From assembly GCA_025352685.1 (NCBI GenBank), contig JANXSN010000047.1, forward strand, positions 1-38,027: 38,027 bases of DNA. Reading direction: 5' to 3'. Each line of letters begins with the position of its first letter. The stretch's first letter is position 1. The notes below the pieces were generated by a model, which worked only from the letters and a program-made list of their open reading frames with translations, was not told the origin of the DNA and made no database searches. The DNA is from Sphingomonadales bacterium. Lineage in GTDB: Bacteria > Pseudomonadota > Alphaproteobacteria > Sphingomonadales > Sphingomonadaceae. Shown here one piece after another: positions 8,137 to 15,109 of this stretch. The translations under genes were made by a program, and so were the position numbers.

Positions 8137-8592
8137 ATGAATACAGCCATGGCTGATCCTGCCGTCATCGTTTGCCCCGCCTGTGCAACGGCAAACCGAG
8201 TTCCTGCTGCCCGCATCTCGGAAGCCCCGAAATGTGGGCGCTGCAGGCAGATGCTGTTTCAGGGAAGTCCTGTTGGGGTGACTGGCCAGGTTTTCGACCG
8301 CCATGTGACGGCCGGCTCGTTGCCAGCCCTTGTCGATTTCTGGGCGAGTTGGTGCGGGCCCTGCAAGGCGATGGCCCCTGCCTTTGCGGCTGCGGCAAAG
8401 GTCCTTGAGCCGAAGATGCGGTTGTTGAAGGTCGATACTGAGGCTGAACAGGCCACCGCTGCGCGGTTCGCGATTCAGTCGATACCCACGCTCATCCTGT
8501 TTTCTGGCGGACGGGAGATCGCGCGGAGTGCAGGAGCAATGGATCAGCGTTCTATCATCGCATGGGCGAACCAGCACCTTGCCCCCAACTGA
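8137..8592 (+). CDS. trxC: Thioredoxin TrxC (thioredoxin 2, zinc-ribbon form)
   Basis: 151 residues from the ATG at 8137, chosen because AAGGA lies 8 bases upstream; an earlier in-frame ATG at 8065 has no such support. The N-terminus has a zinc ribbon made of CPAC (13, 16) and CGRC (33, 36). The thioredoxin domain carries the active site WASWCGPCK (Cys73, Cys76) and the cis-proline loop SIPTLILF. TrxC is a cytosolic disulfide reductase, typically induced by oxidative stress, fitting its place opposite the peroxiredoxin. Its 3' end converges on the methyltransferase with only 17 bases between stops. Confidence 0.93.
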   Translation: MNTAMADPAVIVCPACATANRVPAARISEAPKCGRCRQMLFQGSPVGVTGQVFDRHVTAGSLPALVDFWASWCGPCKAMAPAFAAAAKVLEPKMRLLKVDTEAEQATAARFAIQSIPTLILFSGGREIARSAGAMDQRSIIAWANQHLAPN

Positions 8593-8609
8593 CGCTGGCC
8601 CGGCCTTGA

Positions 8610-9236
8610 TCAAACGGGTTTGTGCGCCACACCTTCGACGACCGGCAGATAGGCGGCGAATGGAAAGCTGGGCTCGATCTGCTGGGGGACCGGGCCAAGA
8701 TCAAAATTCGCGGAGCGTATCAAGGCGACCGTGTCGCGGTTCAGATTACAACCTACTCCGACAATTCGCTGCACCGGGTTAAGGCGATTCTGCCATTTGC
8801 GTCGATTGGCATCTTTACTGGCGACATGTTCGAAGAAGCGGAATGTCCCGCCAGGCCGCAGGACTCGCCAAATTTCGGCCAGCACACGCGGCGGATCCGC
8901 AACGCTGCACAATGTCAGGCTCGACACAACGCAATCGAAGCTTTCGGCCTCGAACGGCAAGTCTTCGCCAGCTAGCGCATCGATGGTGATGGGCCAGTTC
9001 AACCTGGCGATCATTGCCTTGGCGCGCTTGTTCATACCCGTCGAAGGCTCAACCACCGAGAGGTGACGAATCATCTCGCGATTGTAGAATGGTAATGTGG
9101 CGCCGGTTCCGAACCCGATCTCAAGGACGTCGCCCTGCGCGTCTTCGACGAGGCGCTTTCGGCGACCGCGGATCGCCGGTGTGTCCAATGACCGGTCCAG
9201 GAACCAAGGGAAGACTGTTTCGGCGTAAAAGCTCAT
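8610..9236 (-). CDS. Class I SAM-dependent methyltransferase (UbiE/Methyltransf_11 type)
   Basis: 208 residues from the ATG at 9236 (MSFYAETVFPWFLDRSLDTP), preceded by GAGG at good spacing. Motif I is VLEIGFGTGATLPFY, with the acidic end of strand 2 in SVVEPSTGM, motif II at FDCVVSSLTLCSVAD and post-motif LRPGGTFRFFEH. This is the fold of small-molecule and lipid methyltransferases; members of this subgroup are often linked to phospholipid or quinone methylation, but the substrate cannot be read here. Its start is one base after the stop of the ClC remnant, so it was once coupled to that gene and may now lack its original promoter. Confidence 0.85.
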   Translation of the reverse strand: MSFYAETVFPWFLDRSLDTPAIRGRRKRLVEDAQGDVLEIGFGTGATLPFYNREMIRHLSVVEPSTGMNKRAKAMIARLNWPITIDALAGEDLPFEAESFDCVVSSLTLCSVADPPRVLAEIWRVLRPGGTFRFFEHVASKDANRRKWQNRLNPVQRIVGVGCNLNRDTVALIRSANFDLGPVPQQIEPSFPFAAYLPVVEGVAHKPV

Positions 9237-9237
9237 C

Positions 9238-9453
9238 TCAATCCTCGCCGTAAAGGTCGCGTTGAGACCGATCGATCTCGTCGGCATAGCGTATGCGGAC
9301 ATATTTTTCCGTAAGCATGCCGAGCATATGCCCGCCGGGATCGAAAACAGCCAGATCGTCCGCCCCGCTTTCGTCGAAGCGCGTTATGATCCCGCCAATT
9401 GGCAAATCCGGTGAAAGGGTGGCGTCACGCAGGGTGGAAAGTTCGACAATCAT
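9238..9453 (-). pseudogene. C-terminal CBS-domain remnant of a ClC chloride channel
   Basis: About 70 residues (LSTLRDATLSPDLPIGGII, RFDESGADDLAVFDPGG, MLGMLTEKYVRIRYADEIDR) resemble the last CBS motif and tail of ClC-type chloride channel proteins, which end in a similar LTEKYVRRRYADEL...RDL pattern. The channel membrane domain (about 400 residues) is missing: upstream of roughly 9455 the sequence is unrelated. So the 5' part was deleted or replaced at the border of the scrap region. The tail is still coupled to the methyltransferase (TGA-G-ATG). A free-standing CBS protein is possible but unlikely at this size. Confidence 0.6.
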
Positions 9454-9689
9454 TCGTTTGGCTGAGCCTGTAGGTGTTGCGCCCGCCAGCATGGGCGAAC
9501 GGCTTGGCTGGCTCGCCAATCAGCCGATGCAGCCCCGTCGCGCGCAACGTCCGCTCGACATTGGATCCTGGAATCTGATGCGTGGCCAGATCGAGATGTT
9601 CTGACGATGCCCGTTCGGCCTGTCCTGCAAACTTTGCGGCCTGTCCTTTGGGACGGGCAAAGGCCAAATGCTTCGGCATCCGGCTAATT

Positions 9690-9716
9690 GGCGCGGCAGC
9701 TTATGGCTGCCGCGCC
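9690..9716. terminator. Strong GC hairpin between remnant and ATPase gene
   Basis: GGCGCGGCAGC (9690-9700) and GCTGCCGCGCC (9706-9716) form an exact 11-base stem around a 5-base TTATG loop. It lies 35 bases past the 3' end of the minus-strand ATPase gene. No T-run follows on either strand, so it is either a Rho-type or RNA-stabilising hairpin, or the mark of an old mobile-element end. The surrounding stretch from 9454 to 9750 has no gene I can recognise. Confidence 0.5.
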
Positions 9717-9750
9717 GGTGAGCGAAAAGGATGTGGATGTTTATGGGTAT

Positions 9751-10983
9751 TCATTCGGATACGGTAGCTGGCGACCACAGCGCAGAGATCGGCAACGCTC
9801 GTCGCTTGTCGCCGAAGGGAAGAGCATCGGAGCCATCATAAAATACGAAACCGCCAATGAACCTATTGCCCACCGCAGCAGCTAGCTTTGACAGTCCGGT
9901 AAAGTCCTTTGCGGTAACAGTGGCCGCAGCTTTTACTTCGATCCCCGCCAACCGGCCTGAACTGTCTTCCACGACGATGTCGACTTCGCTGCCATATTGG
10001 TCGCGGTAATGCGAGAAGTCATAACGGCCTTCGCTCCAGCCGCATTGTTTGTCCAGTTCAGACAGGACAAAGCTTTCGAGCAAATGGCCGAGCGGCGTCT
10101 TGTCCATTTCGAGTTGAGCCGCCGTTACGCGGGCAAGCATCGCGGCAAAGCCGGAATCGACAAAGTGTAATTTGGGAGCCTGTGTAAGCCGTTTAACAGC
10201 ATTATTCGACCATGCCGGAAGCGTCCGCACGATAAAAATCTGTTCGGCTAGTGCGAGATAGCGTTGCGCGGTCTTGCGGTCGATCTGGAGGCGGCCGCCC
10301 AATTCGGTTGCATTAACGGGCTGCCCGTTGAGTGTAGCCAACATGCGCAGGAATCGGGGAAGATCGGCGGCGCGCTCGATATTGGCAATGTCCGGCAAGT
10401 CACGCTCCGCGATGGCTTTGGCATAGGCTGCAAAACAGTCCCTGCGTCGGATGCCTGCGTCGCGCGTGACGGCATCAGGGTAGCCGCCGGTCAACACGCG
10501 CTCGATCAGGTCGTGATCGCGGGTTTCGTTCAAAAAGCTGTCGCCATCAAACAGGCGGTCGAGGAAATGCGCTGGCCCTTTTGCCGCAAGTTCGTCCTGA
10601 CTCAACGGCAGGAGCGGCAACATCTCGATGCGGCCTGCCATTGAGTCCTGCATATCGCGCAGGGTTAGTATGTTGGCTGACCCGGTTACCAGAAACCTAC
10701 CCGGTCGCCTGTCAGCATCGACCGACTGCTTGATCGCCAGCATGAGGTCAGGCGCGCGCTGGATTTCATCTATGATTGCGCGGTCAACATCTCGGATCAG
10801 CCCGACCGGATCGGTAAGCGCAGCATTGCGCGCCACCGGATCGTCCAGTGAGATAAAGCGGCGGTCACTGCCGAAGGATTGCGCCAGCGTTATCTTGCCC
10901 GATTGACGCGGGCCGACGATGCCCAATACCGGCGTATCGGCTAATATGGCACGAACGCGCTCGTTGGCATAACGCGGATACAC
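9751..10983 (-). CDS. AAA ATPase with DUF4143 domain; altered Walker A motif
   Basis: 410 residues from a GTG at 10983 (VYPRYANERVRAIL), chosen because family members start with a similar xxPRY; the frame stays open to 11127 without support. The AAA_14 domain shows Walker A GPRQSGKIT, Walker B AIIDEIQRAP, sensor FLVTGSANIL and MAGRIEMLPLLPLS. Then comes a helix-turn-helix-like stretch and the DUF4143 nuclease-like end with SEVDIVVED and GIEVKAAATV, matching the D-ExK pattern of PD-(D/E)XK folds. In Walker A the usual Thr after Lys is Ile (codon ATA), one base change from ACA, which should weaken nucleotide binding. These proteins are common, role mostly unknown, often near mobile DNA. Confidence 0.85.
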   Translation of the reverse strand: MYPRYANERVRAILADTPVLGIVGPRQSGKITLAQSFGSDRRFISLDDPVARNAALTDPVGLIRDVDRAIIDEIQRAPDLMLAIKQSVDADRRPGRFLVTGSANILTLRDMQDSMAGRIEMLPLLPLSQDELAAKGPAHFLDRLFDGDSFLNETRDHDLIERVLTGGYPDAVTRDAGIRRRDCFAAYAKAIAERDLPDIANIERAADLPRFLRMLATLNGQPVNATELGGRLQIDRKTAQRYLALAEQIFIVRTLPAWSNNAVKRLTQAPKLHFVDSGFAAMLARVTAAQLEMDKTPLGHLLESFVLSELDKQCGWSEGRYDFSHYRDQYGSEVDIVVEDSSGRLAGIEVKAAATVTAKDFTGLSKLAAAVGNRFIGGFVFYDGSDALPFGDKRRALPISALWSPATVSE

Positions 10984-11102
10984 GGACAAGTTTGCCCGTT
11001 CTGGTTGAGCAGTGCTCGATAGCGGTAAAACGGGATTCCGTTGCCGGTACGTCAGGATGAGATGCGGGTTGCGGGAATTAGAAACGTGCCATTGCTTCGC
11101 CG

Positions 11103-11118
11103 ATTCTATTGTTAGAAT
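11103..11118. repeat. Inverted repeat upstream of the ATPase gene
   Basis: ATTCTA-TTGT-TAGAAT, a 6-base perfect inverted repeat with a 4-base spacer, lies in the otherwise gene-free interval 10984-11330 between the divergent ATPase and SSB genes. It could be an operator for either. Nothing else in that interval is recognisable apart from the hairpin next to the SSB start. Confidence 0.35.
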
Positions 11119-11292
11119 TCTGCACACCCCCCCGACCGCGTATCAGCACCTGTCCTTGAGTGACGGAAATTGGCCGCTTGCACCGCCTTGATACGCGTAA
11201 GCAAAAAATCGGCGCATTGCGCTTACGGTTTCCATGAATGGAGCCTCCGTCTTTTGGCTTGCGCGCAGGCGGCGCGCGGCCCTGTTGTGTCC

Positions 11293-11312
11293 GTCAGGAC
11301 ATTTCGCCTGAC
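11293..11312 (+). promoter_or_regulatory. Leader hairpin upstream of the SSB-like gene
   Basis: GTCAGG (11293-11298) and CCTGAC (11307-11312) can pair around an 8-base loop, only 6 bases ahead of the AGGAG ribosome site of the SSB-like gene. A hairpin this close could modulate translation or be a binding site for the protein itself (autoregulation is known for some SSBs). The 6-base stem is modest. Confidence 0.35.
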
Positions 11313-11330
11313 ACGATCAGGAGAAAACTC

Positions 11331-11669
11331 GTGCAGAATATCGTCGAATTTCACATTATCGGACGGCTTTGCAGGATCGACGCCGCCAAGAAAGTCACCC
11401 ACATCTCGGTTGCCACCAATTACAACTGCCGCAAGGGCGAAACATGGAAGTCCGATCCGCAGCGGCACCGCATCACTCTGTTCGGCGGATTGCGCGCGCG
11501 GTTCGAAAAGGTGACCATTGGCGATCTTGTCCGTATCACCGGGCGCATTGGTCCGGTGAAATACAAGGTCGAAGGAATCACGCAATACTCGGTTGATCTG
11601 ATCGCTGACGGCTTCGCGACCCTCGTCAAAGCCAAACCCAAAACTGTCGAAGACGATATGCAGGATTGA
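11331..11669 (+). CDS. Single-stranded DNA-binding protein (SSB-like, mobile-element type)
   Basis: 112 residues from a GTG at 11331 with AGGAG 7 bases upstream. It has an OB-fold pattern: NIVEFHIIGRLCRIDAAKKV, HISVATNYNCRKG, HRITLFGGLRA, GDLVRITGRIG, TQYSVDLIADGFATL. This is shorter than the chromosomal SSB (about 160-180 residues) and lacks the acidic DDDIPF-type C-terminal tip; it ends KTVEDDMQD. Stand-alone short SSBs of this kind are common on plasmids and integrative elements, where they protect single strands during transfer. Its setting among element remnants fits. It is followed by a clear terminator. Confidence 0.82.
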   Translation: MQNIVEFHIIGRLCRIDAAKKVTHISVATNYNCRKGETWKSDPQRHRITLFGGLRARFEKVTIGDLVRITGRIGPVKYKVEGITQYSVDLIADGFATLVKAKPKTVEDDMQD

Positions 11670-11681
11670 CCACCCATCGGG

Positions 11682-11706
11682 GCGGGATAGCCGTCCCGCA
11701 TCTTTT
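11682..11706 (+). terminator. Rho-independent terminator after the SSB-like gene
   Basis: GCGGGA (11682-11687) pairs with TCCCGC (11694-11699) around a 6-base loop, followed by ATCTTTT. It sits 13 bases after the stop codon. From here to 12007 I see no supported gene; a 63-codon minus-strand frame at 11782-11973 has no family resemblance. Confidence 0.65.
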
Positions 11707-12007
11707 CGGCATAGCCAACGACCGAAAAGTTGTGGAGTGCGGTCAGGCCGCTATCGAGAAAAAAATGGCGAAAGCCGATGTTCAGTTTGTGTCATAGCCG
11801 TTTAGTTTTGACGCCGGAATGGTCAAGTAGCCCAGGTTAAGTGCATAATCGAGGGGATCAGGGACGCGGACAAAAGGTCGTCGTTCGCCATTCGCAGCGG
11901 GCAAATTATCAATTCTTGGCAAAAAAACGTTGGAACTTATCGGGCTATAGCTGCCTATTATTTGCAACGGCATTTAGCGCCCGATCATCCTAAAAAGGGG
12001 ATTTTCT

Positions 12008-12211
12008 ATGCATGATATTGTCGACACTGCGGTTGCCGCAGGCTCGTTCAAAACCCTCGTGGCAGCCGTTACAGCGGCTGGCCTTGTCGATACGCTAAAG
12101 GGCGATGGTCCGTTCACCGTATTTGCGCCTTCGGATGACGCATTCGCTAAACTGCCAGCAGGAACGGTCGATGAACTGGTCTAGCCTGAAAATAAAGAAA
12201 AGTTGACCAAG
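12008..12211 (+). pseudogene. Fasciclin (FAS1) domain protein, truncated by an early stop
   Basis: An ATG at 12008 with an AGGGG ribosome site gives [20 protein letters not shown], then [20 protein letters not shown] and [14 protein letters not shown], the first half of a FAS1 adhesion domain including the H1 motif ([10 protein letters not shown]). A TAG at 12182-12184 stops it at 58 residues. Right after the stop the same frame continues PENKEKLTK, the next expected FAS1 residues, before the similarity ends at about 12211. The usual LTYHVVPG half is absent. So there are two lesions: a stop, and a deletion or recombination point. Unlike many family members it has no signal peptide at this start. 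Confidence 0.8.
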
Positions 12212-12251
12212 GCGCGTCCCGTACCTGCAAGTCGTTTGTGCCGAGCGCTGC

Positions 12252-12707
12252 TCACGTTTTGCCAACTTTCACGATCACGATAATTGCAAACGCCAAGAGT
12301 AGGATCGCGCTGGCTTCGAAAACTATATTTTCGGGAGCCATTTCTTTGCCCTGCAAGACGATGAGACGCGACAAGGCCGTGATCGCGATGAAGATCGGAT
12401 AAATAAACGGCGAGCCGAGCCGCGTATAAAACACCGCGACCATGCCGATCACTTCGGTGTAAAGAAACATCAGCAAAATGTCAGCAAGCGTAATGGTCAA
12501 CGCATGCAATATGGCCATAATTTCGATTAGCGCGGCGCCAAGCGTCAGCAATGCAATCAGGATCAGCAAGGTGCTTTCGATCAGCCGAAAGCCTGTCGTC
12601 GCCGTGTTACGTAAGCTGGACCCGAATTTCGGATTTCCCAGAGGTGCGCTTATATCTGCCTCGCCACTCGTTTCAGGTAACTCACGTGCTAGGTTGTCCG
12701 CTGGCAT
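12252..12707 (-). CDS. PsiE-like phosphate-starvation-inducible membrane protein
   Basis: About 151 residues. A polar N-terminal 35 residues precede four hydrophobic helices: LIESTLLILIALLTLGAAL, LADILLMFLYTEVIGMVAVF, PFIYPIFIAITALSRLIVL and AILLLAFAIIVIVKV. The FLYTEVIGM and SRLIVLQGKEM motifs are those of the PsiE family, small inner-membrane proteins named for phosphate-starvation induction in E. coli whose activity is unknown. I use the ATG at 12707; a GTG at 12710 shares a base with the stop of the upstream remnant, so translation may be coupled. No Pho box was seen. Confidence 0.75.
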   Translation of the reverse strand: MPADNLARELPETSGEADISAPLGNPKFGSSLRNTATTGFRLIESTLLILIALLTLGAALIEIMAILHALTITLADILLMFLYTEVIGMVAVFYTRLGSPFIYPIFIAITALSRLIVLQGKEMAPENIVFEASAILLLAFAIIVIVKVGKT

Positions 12708-12709
12708 CA

Positions 12710-12961
12710 CTATAGTTTAACGCATTGTTCAGCAGGACTGTTCCGGACCTGACGATAAACTGCCTCTCCGTTAGCTTCACCTACAGCAGCTATCAGGGGC
12801 CGAATGCCGCCGGTCGGATGTTCCCCTTGTCGTCGAATGTCGCCGTCCCGTTCACCCAACATCCCCGCAAATTCCTTGTCAGTGTAATATCGTAATTTCT
12901 TCACGATCAGCGGGTTCTCGCCAATGCGCATGAGTAGCAGCGGATCGGGCGTGAGTTTCAT
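12710..12961 (-). pseudogene. Possible C-terminal remnant of a TraG/VirD4 coupling protein
   Basis: 83 codons including LLLMRIGENPLIVKKLRYYT and DKEFAGML. The pattern (hydrophobic-G-x-P-x-x-x-K-K-x-R-Y-Y-x-D-x-x-F) is like the end of the ATPase domain of type IV secretion coupling proteins, where a line such as xxGxPPIRxxKIRYFxDxxF precedes a disordered tail. The first about 600 residues, including both Walker motifs, are missing; upstream of 12961 no in-frame continuation is seen. If right, it is direct evidence of an old conjugative element. The match is from memory of the motif and is short, hence the moderate score. Confidence 0.5.
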
Positions 12962-13463
12962 GATCCCATTGCCTCAGACATGCGCAGGACTATTTTGCTG
13001 ACGATTGCCGAACAATACCGACGTTGACAATATATGGGTCGCATTGCCGTTTAACAAATGCGCGCCGCGCGAGATATACGGCTGGCGCCGACGCTGGCGC
13101 AGGTCGATGACTTTTTACAGCGGATGACATTCGCTTCGAACACGATCGGTTCTTGTCGAGGCCGCGGCCTACCCGTTGCCGACTGGCGGGCTGAACTCGG
13201 GAAAGTGCCGTCGCTCGACACGCCTCCATACTAGAGGCGGACAGCACCCCTGCCACAAGGCAGTTTTGCCGCCAGCAGCGAGATATCGTGATTGTCGGCG
13301 CTGCGAAAGCAATGCACCGCTAGGCGCCGACGTGACCTCGCGGCGCGGAACGGCGCATCGCCGCAAACCCGACGCGCCGATCCTGTTTTTCAAGCTTTCC
13401 CCCAAAGTGAAGGCCATGAGAGCGTGGGTTTCACGTAAATTGGTCAACGTCACGAATACGCTG
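12962..13463. other. Gene-free interval between element remnants and mocA
   Basis: About 500 bases with no gene I can support. Open frames exist on both strands (for example minus 13169-13453), but they are Arg/Cys-rich and show no family resemblance. The stretch marks the transition from the scrap region to the catabolic block. I see no tRNA gene, direct repeat or att-like site that would fix the element border. Confidence 0.5.
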
Positions 13464-14054
13464 TCAGCTGACGTCGGCAGGGTAATCTACGTCAAAAATC
13501 GACCCCGGTTCCTCGGTTTCTATAAGCACAGCATCCGACAGCCGCTGAAGCGTCGATCGCGCGCCCTGATCGCCACGAAGACCATCGAGTGCTTCGAACA
13601 CACTTCGCCGAAACGCAGCCGGATGGGCGGGCTGCCCCCGATAAAGGGGTAGAGCTGCGGACGCGCTGCCCAAGGCATTGAGGAGCTCGGCTGCCAGCGC
13701 TGCGCTAACCAAGGGCATGTCTCCCAGAAAAACAACGACCCGCGCGGCATCGGGAGGAAGCGCACTCAGCCCGACCCGCAGCGACGACGCCAAGCCTGAC
13801 TGCCAGTCGGTATTGACGACGAGCCTAAGGCGGCCCTCACCCATATCGTCCAGCGCGCAGCCAATCTCGTCGGACGATGAGCCCAGGACGGCAACCACGC
13901 CCGCGACTGGCGATGCGAGCGCGACGCCCATCACCGCCCGAATGAGGGGTTCCCCTCTCCAATTGGCCAACATCTTGGTTGCGCCGAAACGGCTGGACCC
14001 GCCTGCGGCCAGCACCAGCGCATAAGCCGGCCCGTCCTCGTCGGGATCGTTCAT
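13464..14054 (-). CDS. mocA: MocA-type molybdenum cofactor cytidylyltransferase
   Basis: 196 residues from the ATG at 14054, 22 bases after the xdhC stop; a longer frame to 14126 would overlap xdhC by 50 bases. The nucleotidyltransferase signature is ALVLAAGGSSRFGATKML, with the P-loop-like AAGGSSRFG and following Lys. VVVFLGDMPLV holds the metal-binding Asp, and PLYRGQPAHPAAF is the MobA/MocA substrate loop. MocA joins CTP to molybdopterin cofactor, giving the cytosine dinucleotide form used by xanthine-oxidase-family enzymes such as IorAB, which supports its assignment here. Gene order iorA-iorB-xdhC-mocA is a common maturation operon. Confidence 0.85.
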   Translation of the reverse strand: MNDPDEDGPAYALVLAAGGSSRFGATKMLANWRGEPLIRAVMGVALASPVAGVVAVLGSSSDEIGCALDDMGEGRLRLVVNTDWQSGLASSLRVGLSALPPDAARVVVFLGDMPLVSAALAAELLNALGSASAALPLYRGQPAHPAAFRRSVFEALDGLRGDQGARSTLQRLSDAVLIETEEPGSIFDVDYPADVS

Positions 14055-14076
14055 GCCCCCACTAACATCGCCGGCA

Positions 14077-15027
14077 TCATGCAGACCCTCTGTTTGCTTC
14101 GCTGATGACTTCGGCGATAACCGCAATCGCCACCTCGCGGGGCGACCGCGCCCCTAGGTTCATCCCGATCGGCGCATGGAGACGCTCCAGGCTTGACGGC
14201 GCAAAGCCGGCCATCTCAAGCCTGGCAAGACGACTGGGCAGGCGCCGCTGCGCGCCCAGAATGCCGATGTATCCTGCGTGCGACCGCAACGCAGCGGACA
14301 GCGCATCATGGTCGAGGTCGTCGTCATGCGTGGTAATCGCAACCGCGGTGTGTTTGTCGGGCGGTGCGGCTTCGAAAACCGTCGCGATCGCCGCCCTCGT
14401 GTAGCCAACGCCAATTGGCGGTGCGGTTTCAAATCCCAACGGCGAGGCCAGCGTGACGTCCCAATCAAGCTGTCGCCCGCACGCGGCAATCGCGAGGGCA
14501 TAGGCATCCGACCCGATCACAACCAGTCGCTGGCGCGGGTCGAACCTGCGCTCAACCGGCCAATGTCCGAAGGAAGTGTCCGCAAGTCCAGATTCGTTCA
14601 CCGCCACGCACGCACGTCGCACGCCATCGCTGCGCCATATTGCTGCAGCCCGGACCGCAGCATAACCAGACAACTTCGCGAGCGCCGGGTCATTGGGAAG
14701 GACGGGTTCGACAAAGATATCGAGACGCCCCCCGCACGGAAGTCGCATGTCGATAAATGGACTTCCATCGCCATAGACGAGTGCACGCGGCCTGCGCTCG
14801 GTCAGGACGGCGCGTCCGTGCAAGGCAACATCGGCTTCGATGCATCCCCCCGAAAGATAGCCGAACATGTGCGTGTCCGTGACAAGCAATTGCGCGCCGA
14901 CCGGTCGAGGACCGCCGCGCGCCGCAGTGATCGTCGCGAGTGCGAACGGCGTATCGATCGCTGCACATTCGAACATGCGCGGCCGCATGTCGTCCTCAAG
15001 GCCGGACAGGTACCAGTCAGCAGACAT
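14077..15027 (-). CDS. XdhC/CoxI-family molybdenum-enzyme maturation protein
   Basis: 316 residues. The N-terminal XdhC domain has PFALATITAARGGPRPVGAQ and FGYLSGGCIEADVALHG, the hallmark GCIE motif. The C-terminal Rossmann-like domain has LVVIGSDAYALAIAACGRQL and IGILGAQRRL, and ends LGARSPREVAIAVIAEV. XdhC proteins bind molybdopterin cofactor, help sulfurate it and pass it to the hydroxylase; they are not part of the mature enzyme. An alternative ATG at 14988 has a better ribosome site (GAGG), so the true start may be 13 codons later. It is placed between iorB and mocA. Confidence 0.88.
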   Translation of the reverse strand: MSADWYLSGLEDDMRPRMFECAAIDTPFALATITAARGGPRPVGAQLLVTDTHMFGYLSGGCIEADVALHGRAVLTERRPRALVYGDGSPFIDMRLPCGGRLDIFVEPVLPNDPALAKLSGYAAVRAAAIWRSDGVRRACVAVNESGLADTSFGHWPVERRFDPRQRLVVIGSDAYALAIAACGRQLDWDVTLASPLGFETAPPIGVGYTRAAIATVFEAAPPDKHTAVAITTHDDDLDHDALSAALRSHAGYIGILGAQRRLPSRLARLEMAGFAPSSLERLHAPIGMNLGARSPREVAIAVIAEVISEANRGSA

Positions 15028-15109
15028 GATTGCTGCAGGCTGGTCGCCTCATCGCCAGAGACATCAAGTCCGGATAATCGACTTCCATATGCGTCAGGCC
15101 GCCGATCGC

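Noticed and set aside
9425-9679. Minus-strand 84-codon frame beside the ClC remnant
   Set aside because: Parts look protein-like, but no family could be named and there is no ribosome site, so it is left as unassigned scrap.
11782-11973. Minus-strand 63-codon frame after the SSB terminator
   Set aside because: No ribosome site, no family pattern, and it lies in an AT-richer stretch where short frames arise by chance.
13169-13453. Minus-strand 94-codon frame in the gap before mocA
   Set aside because: It has an Arg-, Pro- and Cys-rich product, no ribosome site and no family pattern I can defend.
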